From Myxococcales bacterium (GTDB lineage Bacteria; Myxococcota_A; Polyangia; Haliangiales; Haliangiaceae): 64,000 nucleotides of DNA. Made by a program: the position numbers and the translations under genes. The stretch spans positions 1-64,000 of the forward strand of contig WYBA01000135.1 of NCBI GenBank assembly GCA_011526095.1, written 5' to 3'. A model generated the notes under the pieces. The model was given only the letters and a program-made list of their open reading frames with translations. It had not been told where the DNA came from and searched no databases. Positions 31,601 through 38,278 of the stretch are shown piece by piece. Numbering within the stretch: position 1 is the stretch's first letter; each line of letters begins with the position of its first letter.

Positions 31601-32365
31601 TTCGACATCTTCGGCGAGTACCTGTTCAACGTCGGCCCGACCCTGGGCGGCAGCGACACCACGGACGATCTCGCCGTGGCCTACGCCAACAACACGCGCA
31701 GCCTGGTGCTGCTGCGCGGGACGTCGTCCCGGCCGACCACCGCCGGCGTCCACGCCAGGCCGTTCGCGGTCGGACAGGATGTCCGGTTCGACTACAGCAC
31801 GGCGGACACGACGGTCGAGTTCGGCGCGACGGTCGGCAGCATCACGGACCTCAACGGAGACGGCGCGCGGGAGCTCGTGGTCGGCGTGCCGGAGGACGGC
31901 GCGAACCTCGGGCGCGTGCTGATCCTCGACGGCAACGCGATGGGCACGGCCGGGGTCGCGAGCACGGCGACGGCCGGGGTCGTCGTGACCGACGTCGCGC
32001 CCGGCGCGAGCATGGGCTTCCTGGGCGCCGGCGTGGTGAACAACCACGCCGTCAGCGGGGCGGACATCGACGGGGACGGGCTGGAGGATCTGATCGTCAC
32101 CGCTCGTCTCAACGGAATCGCGAGCCTTTACGTGTGGTTCGGCGGGGCGATCCCGGTCGGCGCCACCACGGTGGCCTCGGCGGACCTGATCATCGCCGGC
32201 CCGGCGACGTTCACCGGCCTCACCCCGAGCAACGGAGGGACGAACATCACGGCTGCCTGGGCCGGCGACGTGAACGCGGACGGCCTGCCCGACATCATCT
32301 GGGGTGACGGCACCGGCAACAGCTCCGACGGGTCGTTCCAGGTGCTCTGGGACGATGGGAACTGA
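28649..32365 (+). CDS. very large FG-GAP surface lipoprotein
   Basis: 1238 residues. The start is fixed by a Shine-Dalgarno sequence (GAGAGGA, spacing 6). The N-terminus has a lipoprotein-like signal ending TTTGC (Cys31), with Thr at -3, so the lipobox is imperfect. Residues about 40-660 are repeated beta-rich modules with paired Cys (Big/HYR-like); about 670-770 is a fibronectin III-like domain (LNATWTAPSDGGGPAASYLV). The last 450 residues are FG-GAP repeats (FNDDGFDDVAVAAP, DFDGDGTEDLAM, DLNGDGARELVV, DIDGDGLEDLIV) as in integrin alpha propellers. It lies between the radical SAM gene and the candidate precursor peptide, 91 bases after the former and 40 before the latter, so co-transcription is likely. 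Its link to peptide maturation is not known. Confidence 0.85.
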   Translation: MNDQRTSGSSRAWLSALATVGALATVTTTGCGDGPICQAEILVVIRSPNGPVLTDANVEMAGVQTDVRISSTAGEGNEIVLTVLGEDDAALGTATGTTDENGDLVLEDVTLPAGAIALRAALDAGECGSDEDEVSLDIVVGAGCELALGVEPLDSDYYAPLGVLNASLDGDAGEEDFQTTVEVTALPGAEVELRVLDGGVEASLGTATADDEGVASFEITLGQGQQSLRAVCGTVLPSSSLTTTVFVDTIAPSCAMAYPGAGSSITPGMDLDDDLDNGVQLTLTATAEGGDTVGETTEFVVTVDGTPTTVAGTDVDVLDESSADVTIDPDDTPTTATIEFATQDHAANGCAVEETYEVVFDGCDIAVTSPTSTVTVDADAGASGVQVDIGLAVSTACAGRTVAADCGLDNPTGVVAGDGTVSLRADWCVASVCDVSDDCVFSVTNTAGIDTSAGATIRFDNEAPIVSLDVLTPDVPCGAQIAPAQDIDAGTPGVQARIRVISPIAASRNLGQTSGAGSQSYDASATGGEVVVTLDSGLNTFVGTATDASGNVGTSAACTLTLVEIAVGFSAPADDGVVGAADGVVAGDDLTFTLCGTVSEAGTTVDVTVDGGAALPAVVTGMTWCVPVTVAESPPAHAVVATATSGLRTGQASLSLTVDLSAPDTIANLAVVARTRRTLNATWTAPSDGGGPAASYLVKVSTVALTEGNFDVTGEEVAAPAPQAPGASEALSVAARRAGTAYWLGVAAVDAGGNRGPAAIVGPVTPAFDATAAILPPDTTGNARMGHAIVHGRFNDDGFDDVAVAAPFVTMGGVTSAGVVYVYFGSATGIGDVPDVVIAGRDANGSFGSALAVVRWSSASRDDLVVGEPFADNTNGRVYVFEGGPTFVSGVADTSDADRVIRVDGDANYYTGGGLGFALAGLDFDGDGTEDLAMASVVAGSGDGAVSILYGGTVTTPVVELSNLDATGMGGAVVHLIEDPNAVNFDIFGEYLFNVGPTLGGSDTTDDLAVAYANNTRSLVLLRGTSSRPTTAGVHARPFAVGQDVRFDYSTADTTVEFGATVGSITDLNGDGARELVVGVPEDGANLGRVLILDGNAMGTAGVASTATAGVVVTDVAPGASMGFLGAGVVNNHAVSGADIDGDGLEDLIVTARLNGIASLYVWFGGAIPVGATTVASADLIIAGPATFTGLTPSNGGTNITAAWAGDVNADGLPDIIWGDGTGNSSDGSFQVLWDDGN

Positions 32366-32390
32366 GGCGGGCCAGTCCGACGACCTCTGC

Positions 32391-32396
32391 TAGGAT
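32391..32396 (+). promoter_or_regulatory. -10-like hexamer (TAGGAT) before the candidate precursor peptide gene
   Basis: TAGGAT ends 9 bases before the ATG. It contains AGGA, which could also work as a weak ribosome binding site (spacing 10), so its role is ambiguous. If it is a promoter, the peptide can be made in excess over the enzymes, as is usual for precursor peptides. Confidence 0.4.
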
Positions 32397-32405
32397 GACG
32401 CGCCC

Positions 32406-32573
32406 ATGACGGACCCCAAGGCCCCCCCGCCGCCCCGCCCCGAGGAGCCCCCGCCCCGGCGGCTCCCCTACGAGCGCCCTGCCGTGATCTCGGAGGAGGT
32501 GTTCGAGACGATGGCGCTGTCGTGCGCCTCGGGCGACCCGTTCTCGTGCCCGGGCGGCGCGGACCGCTCCTGA
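32406..32573 (+). CDS. candidate RiPP precursor peptide with YxxP motif (55 residues)
   Basis: The small gene encodes 55 residues in two parts. Residues 1-20 are very Pro-rich (PPPPRPEEPPPRR). Then comes LPYERPAVISEEVFETMALS with Tyr22-xx-Pro25, a hydrophobic pattern and FE, and a short tail CASGDPFSCPGGADRS with Cys40, Cys48 and a C-terminal Ser. YxxP leaders are the part bound by PqqD-like B1 proteins in lasso systems, and PqqD-like, HprK-like and radical SAM genes lie upstream. Two Cys and the terminal Ser are plausible modification sites. The downstream peptidase overlaps or directly follows it. I infer a modified-peptide precursor; no named family was recognised with certainty, and an unmodified regulatory peptide remains possible. 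Confidence 0.65.
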   Translation: MTDPKAPPPPRPEEPPPRRLPYERPAVISEEVFETMALSCASGDPFSCPGGADRS

Positions 32574-32971
32574 GCCGCCCGGAGGTGGACCGCGCGCTCG
32601 CGCGACAGCTCGCCGCGGGTCCGACCGGCCTGGCGGTGACGTGCGCGAGCGCCTCGATGGAGCCGACGATCAGGGTTGGCGAGGTCGTGCTGGCGAGGTC
32701 GGGGAGGGCGAGGGTCGGGGACGTGGTGGTGTTCGAGCACGTGCGCAGCACGCTCGGGCTGCACCGGGTGGTGGCGCGGCTGCCGGGCGGCTGGATCGTC
32801 CACTGCGGAGACGAGCGGGGATCTCGGCCCGGGGTGACGCGGGAGGAGCGGGTGATCGGCGTGGTCGACGGGATGCGGCGGAGGCCGACGGCGTGGCAGC
32901 TCCGCCGCGCCGCTGCGTACGTGGCGCGCCGCGCGGTGGGGCGGGCGGCGCGGGCTTGGACCAGATCCTGA
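32546..32971 (+). CDS. soluble S24/S26-type serine peptidase (signal-peptidase-like)
   Basis: About 141 residues from the GTG chosen. ASASMEPTIRVGEVVLAR holds the SMxPT box with the nucleophile Ser37, followed by VGDVVVFEH and LHRVVARLPGG. The position where bacterial signal peptidases carry the Lys base has LHRVV (His73), as in Sec11/SipW-like enzymes with a Ser-His pair; Lys is not obvious. There is no membrane helix before the Ser, so the enzyme should be soluble, which suits cutting a leader from a cytosolic precursor. It overlaps the end of the peptide gene in another frame. GTG at 32522 or 32585 are alternative starts. The tail is Arg/Ala-rich. Confidence 0.75.
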   Translation: MPGRRGPLLSRPEVDRALARQLAAGPTGLAVTCASASMEPTIRVGEVVLARSGRARVGDVVVFEHVRSTLGLHRVVARLPGGWIVHCGDERGSRPGVTREERVIGVVDGMRRRPTAWQLRRAAAYVARRAVGRAARAWTRS

Positions 32972-32997
32972 CGCGGGCGGTGGTACTCGCGCGAACG

Positions 32998-33168
32998 CCG
33001 GCGGGCGGGGCCTGGCCCTCGCGGGGTGGCTCCGTCCGGCGCTCGGATTGCGCACCTCCCGGGCGCCGCGGGGCGGCGGTGGTATCCACCACCCTCCGGT
33101 GAGCGGTGGGAGGGGGTGCTCTCTACGAGCGCCGGACGGACCACCCGCGCGAGGGCCACCCGCCCGCC
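32998..33168. repeat. large imperfect inverted repeat between peptidase and metallo-hydrolase genes
   Basis: Two arms of about 45 bases (32998-33045 and 33126-33168) are near reverse complements: both contain the block CCGTCCGGCGCTCG, and GGCCCTCGC lies further out, with a few 1-3 base gaps. The 80-base spacer contains a perfect small hairpin (GGTGGT, loop ATCC, ACCACC; 33078-33093) and the pair CCCTCC/GGAGGG. It lies between two convergent genes and could be a two-way terminator or the remains of a small mobile element. No coding sequence was found in the 246-base gap. Confidence 0.7.
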
Positions 33169-33217
33169 TCCGGGGTGGCGTCAGCCGTGGAGCGACGGCC
33201 CATCGCCCGCCTCGGGG

Positions 33218-34615
33218 CTAGGTCAGGTCGACGGTGTCGAGGAGGGAGGGGACGTGGGTGCGGGCGGCGTGGCGGGCGGTGAGGTGGTCGGCGTAGGCGG
33301 TGGAGGACCGGGGCTCGCCGTGGGTGACGAAGGTGAGGGCGGAGGGCTTGAGGGGGAGGGCGGCGTGCCAGTCGGCGAGGGCGTCGCGATCGCCGTGGGC
33401 GGAGAAGCCGGAGAGGGTGGTGATGCGGGCGCGGACGGGGACGGTGTCGTCGCCGAGGTAGGCCTCGTCGATGCCGTCCTGGAGGGCGCGGCCGAGGGTG
33501 CCGTAGGCCTGGTAGCCGACGAGGAGGACGTCGGTGCGCGGGTCGTCGAGGTGCTCGCGCAGGTGGTGGCGGATGCGGCCGCCGTTGCACATGCCGGAGC
33601 CGGCGATGATGATCGCGGGGCCCTTGCGGTCGACGGCGCGGCGCGAGGCGGCGGCGTCGCGCGCGGCGATCAGGCCGTCGAGCTCGAGCGGGTGATCGCC
33701 GCGGTCGAGCTGGGCGAGCGCGGCCTCGTCGTAGCAGCCCGGGTGGCGGCGGTAGATCGCGGTGGCGGACAGCGCGAGCGGGCCATCGATGATCACGGGG
33801 ATGCGGGTCGAGAGCTCGCCGCGCTCGTGCATGCCGTCGAGCTCGTAGAGGATGTCCTGGGTGCGGCCGAGCGCGAACGCGGGGATCAGGACCTTGCCGC
33901 CGTCGCGCAGCGCGCGGGTGACGACGTCGCGGAACGCGGCGCGGGTGGCGGCGCGATCGGTGTGCTGCTTGTCGCCGTAGGTCGACTCGGTGACGACCCA
34001 GTCGAGGGCGTGGCGGTCGGCGTCCCAGGTGCGGTTGGGGTCGCGCACGATCGGCGCGCCGGGGACGCCGAGGTCGCCGCTGAACAGGATCGCGCGGTCG
34101 GCGCCGGCCGCGGCGTCGCGCCAGGAGACGCGCACCGACGACGAACCGAGGATGTGGCCGGCGTCGAACAGCTCGATCGTGAACGGGCCGAGGGTGCGGG
34201 TGTCGCCGTAGCCGCGCAGCGGCTGGAGGTGACGCGTCAGCTCGGCGACCTCGTCGGCGCCGTAGAGCGGCTCGCCGCGCGCGTGCTGCGCGATCTTCAC
34301 CGAGTCGTCCATGATGATGCGCGCGATGTCGAGCGTCGCGGGGTGGCCGACGACCGGGGCGCGCAGCGCGCCGTCGCGCGCGAGCAGCGGCAGGCGGCCG
34401 ACGTGGTCGAGGTGGCCATGGGTGAGCACGACGCCGGACAGGCGCGCGGGGTCGAACGGCAGCGGACGCCGGTTCAGCGCGTCGCCGTCGACGCCGTCGA
34501 ACCGGCCCTGGAACACGCCGCAGTCGACGAGCAGCTCGCCGTCAGGGAGCGCGAGGTGGTAGCAGCTACCGGTGACGCCGCCGGCGGCTCCGCAGAAGGT
34601 GAGGCGCGCGGGCAT
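33218..34615 (-). CDS. MBL-fold metallo-hydrolase with beta-CASP/RNA specificity domain
   Basis: 465 residues. FCGAAGGVTGSCYHLAL and VLTHGHLDHVGRLPLL give the HxHxDH metal site; DAGHILGSSSVRV and FSGDLGVPGAPI are the next motifs. The beta-CASP part has GKVLIPAFALGRTQDILYEL, IIAGSGMCNGGR and THGE, and the final His is in GFSAHGDRD. This set matches the YSH1/CPSF-like and RNase J-related group, acting on RNA (endo- or exonuclease). The protein is close to the family's usual 450-470 residues. Upstream of the ATG the frame stays open only as antisense of the Nudix gene, so MPARLTFCG is the natural start. Confidence 0.9.
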   Translation of the reverse strand: MPARLTFCGAAGGVTGSCYHLALPDGELLVDCGVFQGRFDGVDGDALNRRPLPFDPARLSGVVLTHGHLDHVGRLPLLARDGALRAPVVGHPATLDIARIIMDDSVKIAQHARGEPLYGADEVAELTRHLQPLRGYGDTRTLGPFTIELFDAGHILGSSSVRVSWRDAAAGADRAILFSGDLGVPGAPIVRDPNRTWDADRHALDWVVTESTYGDKQHTDRAATRAAFRDVVTRALRDGGKVLIPAFALGRTQDILYELDGMHERGELSTRIPVIIDGPLALSATAIYRRHPGCYDEAALAQLDRGDHPLELDGLIAARDAAASRRAVDRKGPAIIIAGSGMCNGGRIRHHLREHLDDPRTDVLLVGYQAYGTLGRALQDGIDEAYLGDDTVPVRARITTLSGFSAHGDRDALADWHAALPLKPSALTFVTHGEPRSSTAYADHLTARHAARTHVPSLLDTVDLT

Positions 34616-34666
34616 GCGACGACTATCGCACTTGGCACGCCCGGGCGGGCGGGTTACGAAGGCAGC

Positions 34667-35473
34667 GTGGACCCGGTGACTCCGCGCGACGCCGCGACGG
34701 TGATCCTGCTGCGGCAGGCGGACGCCGGCTACGAGGTGTTCCTGCTGCGCCGGCGGCGCGGGGCGTCGTTCATGGGAGGCGCGTTCGTGTTCCCGGGCGG
34801 CGCCGCCGATGACGTCGACGGCGAGCTGCGCGTCACCGCCGCGCGCGAGCTGTTCGAGGAGGCGGGCGTGCTGCTCGCGACGGGCGGCGAGCTCGGGGCG
34901 GAGGAGCTGGCGGCCGTGCGGCGCGAGCTGCTCGACGGCGCGGCGCTCGCGCCGCTGCTCGAGGCGCGCGGGCTGGCGGTCGACCCGGGCGCGCTGCACT
35001 ACTTCGCGCACTGGGTGACGCCGTCGATCGAGAAGAAGCGGTTCTCGGCGCGGTTCTACGTCGCCGTGCTGCCGCCGGGGCAGACGCCGTCGTTCGACGA
35101 TCGCGAGACGGTCGACGAGCGGTGGGTGTCGCCGCGCGCCGCGATCGACCTCGCGGGCGAGCTGGCGCTGCCGCCGCCGCAGCTGCGCACGTTCGTCGAG
35201 CTGTGCGAGGCGCCGACGATCGCGGACGTCCTCGCGCTGTGCGAGGCGCGCGCGCGCGCCCCGCACCCGATCATGCCGCGGATGGCGCCGCTGCCGCCGC
35301 CGCACGGGTTCGCGCTGCTGCTGCCGTGGGACCCGGAGTACGAGACGCGCGGCACCGGCGACGCGATCCCGATGCCGGCCGGGCACCCGCTGGCGTCGGG
35401 ACCGACTCGCTTCGTGATGGAGGACCGCGCGTGGAAGCACGTCGACGCACCGGCTGGGACGCGGCAGGGCTAG
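34667..35473 (+). CDS. NUDIX hydrolase (NUDT19/NUDT8-like)
   Basis: 268 residues from GTG. PRDAATVILLRQADAGYEVF and FMGGAFVFPGGAADDVDGE lead to AARELFEEAGVLL, the RExxEExG core of the Nudix box, with its first Gly in FPGGA. The C-terminal half (WVTPSIEKKRFSARFYVAVL, WVSPRAAIDL) resembles eukaryotic NUDT19-type CoA diphosphatases and their bacterial relatives, but the substrate cannot be fixed. It is divergent from the metallo-hydrolase by 51 bases and runs into the GH35 gene with a 43-base overlap. Confidence 0.85.
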   Translation: MDPVTPRDAATVILLRQADAGYEVFLLRRRRGASFMGGAFVFPGGAADDVDGELRVTAARELFEEAGVLLATGGELGAEELAAVRRELLDGAALAPLLEARGLAVDPGALHYFAHWVTPSIEKKRFSARFYVAVLPPGQTPSFDDRETVDERWVSPRAAIDLAGELALPPPQLRTFVELCEAPTIADVLALCEARARAPHPIMPRMAPLPPPHGFALLLPWDPEYETRGTGDAIPMPAGHPLASGPTRFVMEDRAWKHVDAPAGTRQG

Positions 35474-37353
35474 TCATCTCGCGCGACGGCGGGGACGTGC
35501 ACGTCCCGCTGCTCGCCGGCGCGATGCACTACTGGCGGGTCGAGCCGCGGCGGTGGCGCGCGTGCCTGCGCGCGCTCGTCGAGCTCGGCGTGCGCCAGGT
35601 CGAGACGTACGTGCCGTGGAGCGTGCACGAGGTCGCGGCCGGCAGGTACGACTGGTCCGGCGCGCGCGACCTCGGCGCGTTCCTCGACGCCGCGGGCGAG
35701 GTGGGGCTGGGCGCGATCGTCCGCCCCGGGCCGCACTGCAACGCGGAGCTCACCGACTTCGGGTACCCCGAGCGGGTGCTGCGCGACGACGCGATCCGCG
35801 CGCGCGCCGCGCACGGCGGGCCGGTGTGGCTGCCGGCGCCGCCGCGGGCGTTCCCGGTGCCGTCGTACGCGAGCGGCCGGTTCCACGCCGAGGTCGCCCA
35901 GTGGTACGCGGCGGTGGCGGAGGTCGTCGCGCCACGGCTGGCGCCCGACGGGCCGGTCGTGGCGATCGGCGTCGACAACGAGGCGCAGATGTTCTTCCGC
36001 CTCGGCGCGTTCGACCACGACTACCACCCCGAGGCGGTCGCGTGGTGGAGGGAGGCGGGCGGTCACGGCGAGCCGCCGCGGCGGTGGGAGCCCGACGACG
36101 CCGCGGCGCAGGCGCGCGCGGTGGCGTGGGTGCGGTTCAAGGACCAGCTCACGGCGCGCGCGCTCGGCCAGCTGAGCGGCGCACTCGATCGCGCGGGGCT
36201 CGGCGGCGTCGCGCGGTTCCACAACCTGCCGCCGGGCGAGCCGTGGTGGAGCGAGCTGCCCGAGGTCGCGCGCGCCGTCGGCGGGCCGGCGGGCATCGAC
36301 GTCTACGCGGGGCGGCGCGACCTGGCGACGATCCAGCGCCGCGTGCTGCACCTCGTCGGCTCGGCGGACCCGCTGCCGCTGGTGCCCGAGGTCGGCGTCG
36401 GGTTCGCGCCGTGGCTGCCGCCGATCGCCGAGGACGAGCAGCAGGACGCGCTGCTCGCGGCGCTGGCGTGGGGCGCGCGCGGGCTGTCCTTGTACATGGG
36501 CGTCGGGCGCGACCGCTGGTACGGCGGCGCGATCGCGCCGGACGGCACGCCACGCGCGGCGGCGGCGTGGCTGCGTCCCTTGCTGGCGAGCCTGCGCGAG
36601 GTCGAGTGGGAGACGCTGCGCCGGCCCGTCGACGTCGCGCTCGTGGTGTCGCGCGCCGACGCGCGGTGGGGGCTGGCGTCGAGCTGGCTCGATCCGGTGA
36701 CGCCGGTGGTCGCGGAGATGATCGGCCTGGGGCCGGCGGGCGCGGCGGAGCTGGGGCGCGACGCGGCGGCGGTGCGCCACCGCCGGTGGATCGCGGCGAT
36801 CGAGCGCGCGCTGGCGCTGGCGCAGGTGCCGTACGTGCTCGTCGACGAGCGCTGCCCGGCCGAGCGGCTCGCGTCGTTCCGCGCGATCGTCGCGCCGACG
36901 TTCGCCCGGATCGACCGCGCGCTGGTCGACAAGCTGCGCGCCGCCGTCGACGCCAAGCGCGTCGTGGTGATCGGGCCCGACACGCCGACGCTCGACGAGC
37001 TGGGGCAGCCGCTCGACGCCGCCCTGCCCCGCCGCGTCGGGCGGATGCGCGCCGGATCGGTCGACGACATCGAGGGGCTCGCCGAGGACCTCGCCGGCCT
37101 GGTCGACGAGCGCGAGGCGTGGACGATCGAGCGCGGCCACGACGTCGACTGCGCGGCGCACGTCGACGCCAGCGGCGCCGCGCGCGCCGTGTTCGTCGTC
37201 AATCGCAGCGCGAAGGCCGCGCGCGCCGTCGTGCGCACGCCGGGCAAGGTCGCCGCGCGCGACGCGATCAGCGGCGAGCGGATCGACGGCGGGGACGGGG
37301 CGCTCGAGGTCGCGGTCGCGCCGCACACCGTGCGGATGCTCGTCGTCGAGTAG
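35431..37353 (+). CDS. glycoside hydrolase family 35-like beta-galactosidase
   Basis: 640 residues from the GTG within the end of the Nudix gene. The N-terminal TIM barrel shows LLAGAMHYWRVEPRRWRACL, VETYVPWSVHE, IVRPGPHCNAELTDFGYP and VVAIGVDNEAQMF; the last has Asn-Glu where GH35 carries its acid/base Glu. The nucleophile is expected in PLPLVPEVGVGF. A smaller beta-rich domain ends the protein (RAVFVVNRSAKAARAVV). No signal peptide is seen, so the enzyme is probably cytoplasmic. Homologues release terminal beta-galactose; the actual sugar is unknown. An alternative GTG start at 35497 would trim 22 residues. Confidence 0.85.
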   Translation: MEARRRTGWDAAGLVISRDGGDVHVPLLAGAMHYWRVEPRRWRACLRALVELGVRQVETYVPWSVHEVAAGRYDWSGARDLGAFLDAAGEVGLGAIVRPGPHCNAELTDFGYPERVLRDDAIRARAAHGGPVWLPAPPRAFPVPSYASGRFHAEVAQWYAAVAEVVAPRLAPDGPVVAIGVDNEAQMFFRLGAFDHDYHPEAVAWWREAGGHGEPPRRWEPDDAAAQARAVAWVRFKDQLTARALGQLSGALDRAGLGGVARFHNLPPGEPWWSELPEVARAVGGPAGIDVYAGRRDLATIQRRVLHLVGSADPLPLVPEVGVGFAPWLPPIAEDEQQDALLAALAWGARGLSLYMGVGRDRWYGGAIAPDGTPRAAAAWLRPLLASLREVEWETLRRPVDVALVVSRADARWGLASSWLDPVTPVVAEMIGLGPAGAAELGRDAAAVRHRRWIAAIERALALAQVPYVLVDERCPAERLASFRAIVAPTFARIDRALVDKLRAAVDAKRVVVIGPDTPTLDELGQPLDAALPRRVGRMRAGSVDDIEGLAEDLAGLVDEREAWTIERGHDVDCAAHVDASGAARAVFVVNRSAKAARAVVRTPGKVAARDAISGERIDGGDGALEVAVAPHTVRMLVVE

Positions 37354-37412
37354 CCCGACGTGCGGGGGTGTGGGGACGGCGACGACGCGCCGCGCGAACG
37401 CTGGGGTCAGTC

Positions 37413-37438
37413 GTGCCGGGGACAATGAGCCCCGGTAC
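37413..37438 (+). terminator. stem-loop after the GH35 gene
   Basis: GTGCCGGGG and CCCCGGTAC pair over nine positions (one G-U in RNA) around the loop ACAATGAG, 60 bases after the stop codon. It is followed by ACAGAAAGGG, not a T-run. It may end or protect the GH35 transcript; a role as a copy of a dispersed GC-rich repeat is also possible. Confidence 0.35.
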
Positions 37439-37536
37439 AGAAAGGGCTGGCGCCAACCCCGCGGATCGGCGAGATTGGGGACTCGAAGGGGACCGGCCCG
37501 CGGCTTGCTGTAGCCACGGGTCGGGAGAACAAGACG

Positions 37537-37692
37537 ATGATCCGCAGGGCCATCCTCAGCACGACACTGTTCATCGCGCTCGGCGCGGCCGCGCTCGTCA
37601 TGGCGCACGCCGGCGGCGGCAGCGACGTCCAGACCTCGGCGCAGCGCGACGCGGTCCAGGACGCCCTGGCGCTGCGCGCCGCCGCGCGCTGA
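37537..37692 (+). CDS. small secreted or membrane-anchored peptide (51 residues), unknown function
   Basis: A 51-residue reading frame: basic start MIRRAILS, a hydrophobic segment (TTLFIALGAAALVMAHA) and a polar tail GGGSDVQTSAQRDAVQDALA. It looks like an exported peptide with a possible signal peptidase site after AHA, or a single-pass anchor. A weak GGGAG lies 11 bases before the ATG. It is only 14 bases from the end of the convergent beta-barrel gene. Codon use is like that of its neighbours. I do not know a family. Confidence 0.5.
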   Translation: MIRRAILSTTLFIALGAAALVMAHAGGGSDVQTSAQRDAVQDALALRAAAR

Positions 37693-37706
37693 CCGGCTGC
37701 CGGCGA

Positions 37707-38213
37707 CTAGAAGAAGTAGTAGTGGACGCCGCCGGCGCCCACGAAGTCGCTGGTGAGCGCGAAGTCGTACGCGCCCCCGATCGAGTCCGAGGCGCTGATC
37801 GACAGGCCGCCGGTGAAGCTGAGCGCGACGTTCGACGTGACGAACGCGCGGATCTGGAAGCCGGGCTCGATGAACAGCGCGGTGGTGTCGTCGGCGGGCG
37901 CGGGGTTGTCGAACAGGCCGACGCCGAAGCTGCCGCCGACGCCGAAGTCGGACATCGCGGTCGAGTGGATGTGGTAGTAGAAGCGCGCGCCGAGCTCGAC
38001 GATCGAATTGTCGTCGCCCTCGTTGTCGTAGTAGCCGAGGAAGCCGCCGACGTGGAACTCGCCCATGTCGTAGTTGACCGACAGGCCGCCGAGCCCGCTG
38101 GTCTGGAACTCGCCGCCGACGCCGGGCGAGCCGGAGCTGCCGCCCGCCCACGCGGGGGTCGACAGGGCGCAGAGCGACGCGACGGACGCGACGGTGAACA
38201 GGATGTTCTTCAT
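37707..38213 (-). CDS. small outer-membrane beta-barrel protein
   Basis: 168 residues. The signal peptide MKNILFTVASVASLCALSTPAWA is followed by about eight amphipathic strands (GGLSVNYDMGEFHVGGFLG, ELGARFYYHIHS, FDFALTSDFVGAG-like pattern) and a final VHYYFF with terminal Phe, as in OmpA/OmpX-like or OMP_b-brl barrels. It should sit in the outer membrane as an eight-stranded barrel; no function is shown. It diverges from the next gene by 65 bases. Upstream ATG codons only extend it with antisense-like sequence. Confidence 0.8.
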   Translation of the reverse strand: MKNILFTVASVASLCALSTPAWAGGSSGSPGVGGEFQTSGLGGLSVNYDMGEFHVGGFLGYYDNEGDDNSIVELGARFYYHIHSTAMSDFGVGGSFGVGLFDNPAPADDTTALFIEPGFQIRAFVTSNVALSFTGGLSISASDSIGGAYDFALTSDFVGAGGVHYYFF

Positions 38214-38264
38214 GCCGGCAGGTTCCCCGGGGTCGGGCCGGTTTTCAAGCGCGCGCGGGCGCAG

Positions 38265-38270
38265 TAGGCT
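38265..38270 (+). promoter_or_regulatory. -10-like hexamer (TAGGCT) before the 340-residue hypothetical gene
   Basis: TAGGCT ends 8 bases before the GTG. TTTTCA lies 17 bases upstream and could be a weak -35. It supports the GTG as the start of a leaderless message. Confidence 0.42.
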
Positions 38271-38278
38271 GGGCCACC

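Noticed and set aside
28628..32047. A 1139-residue open frame on the minus strand opposite the FG-GAP lipoprotein
   Set aside because: It has only Arg/Asp/Val/Gly-rich sequence without domains; long antisense frames are normal at this G+C. The plus-strand frame has signal peptide, FN3 and FG-GAP motifs.
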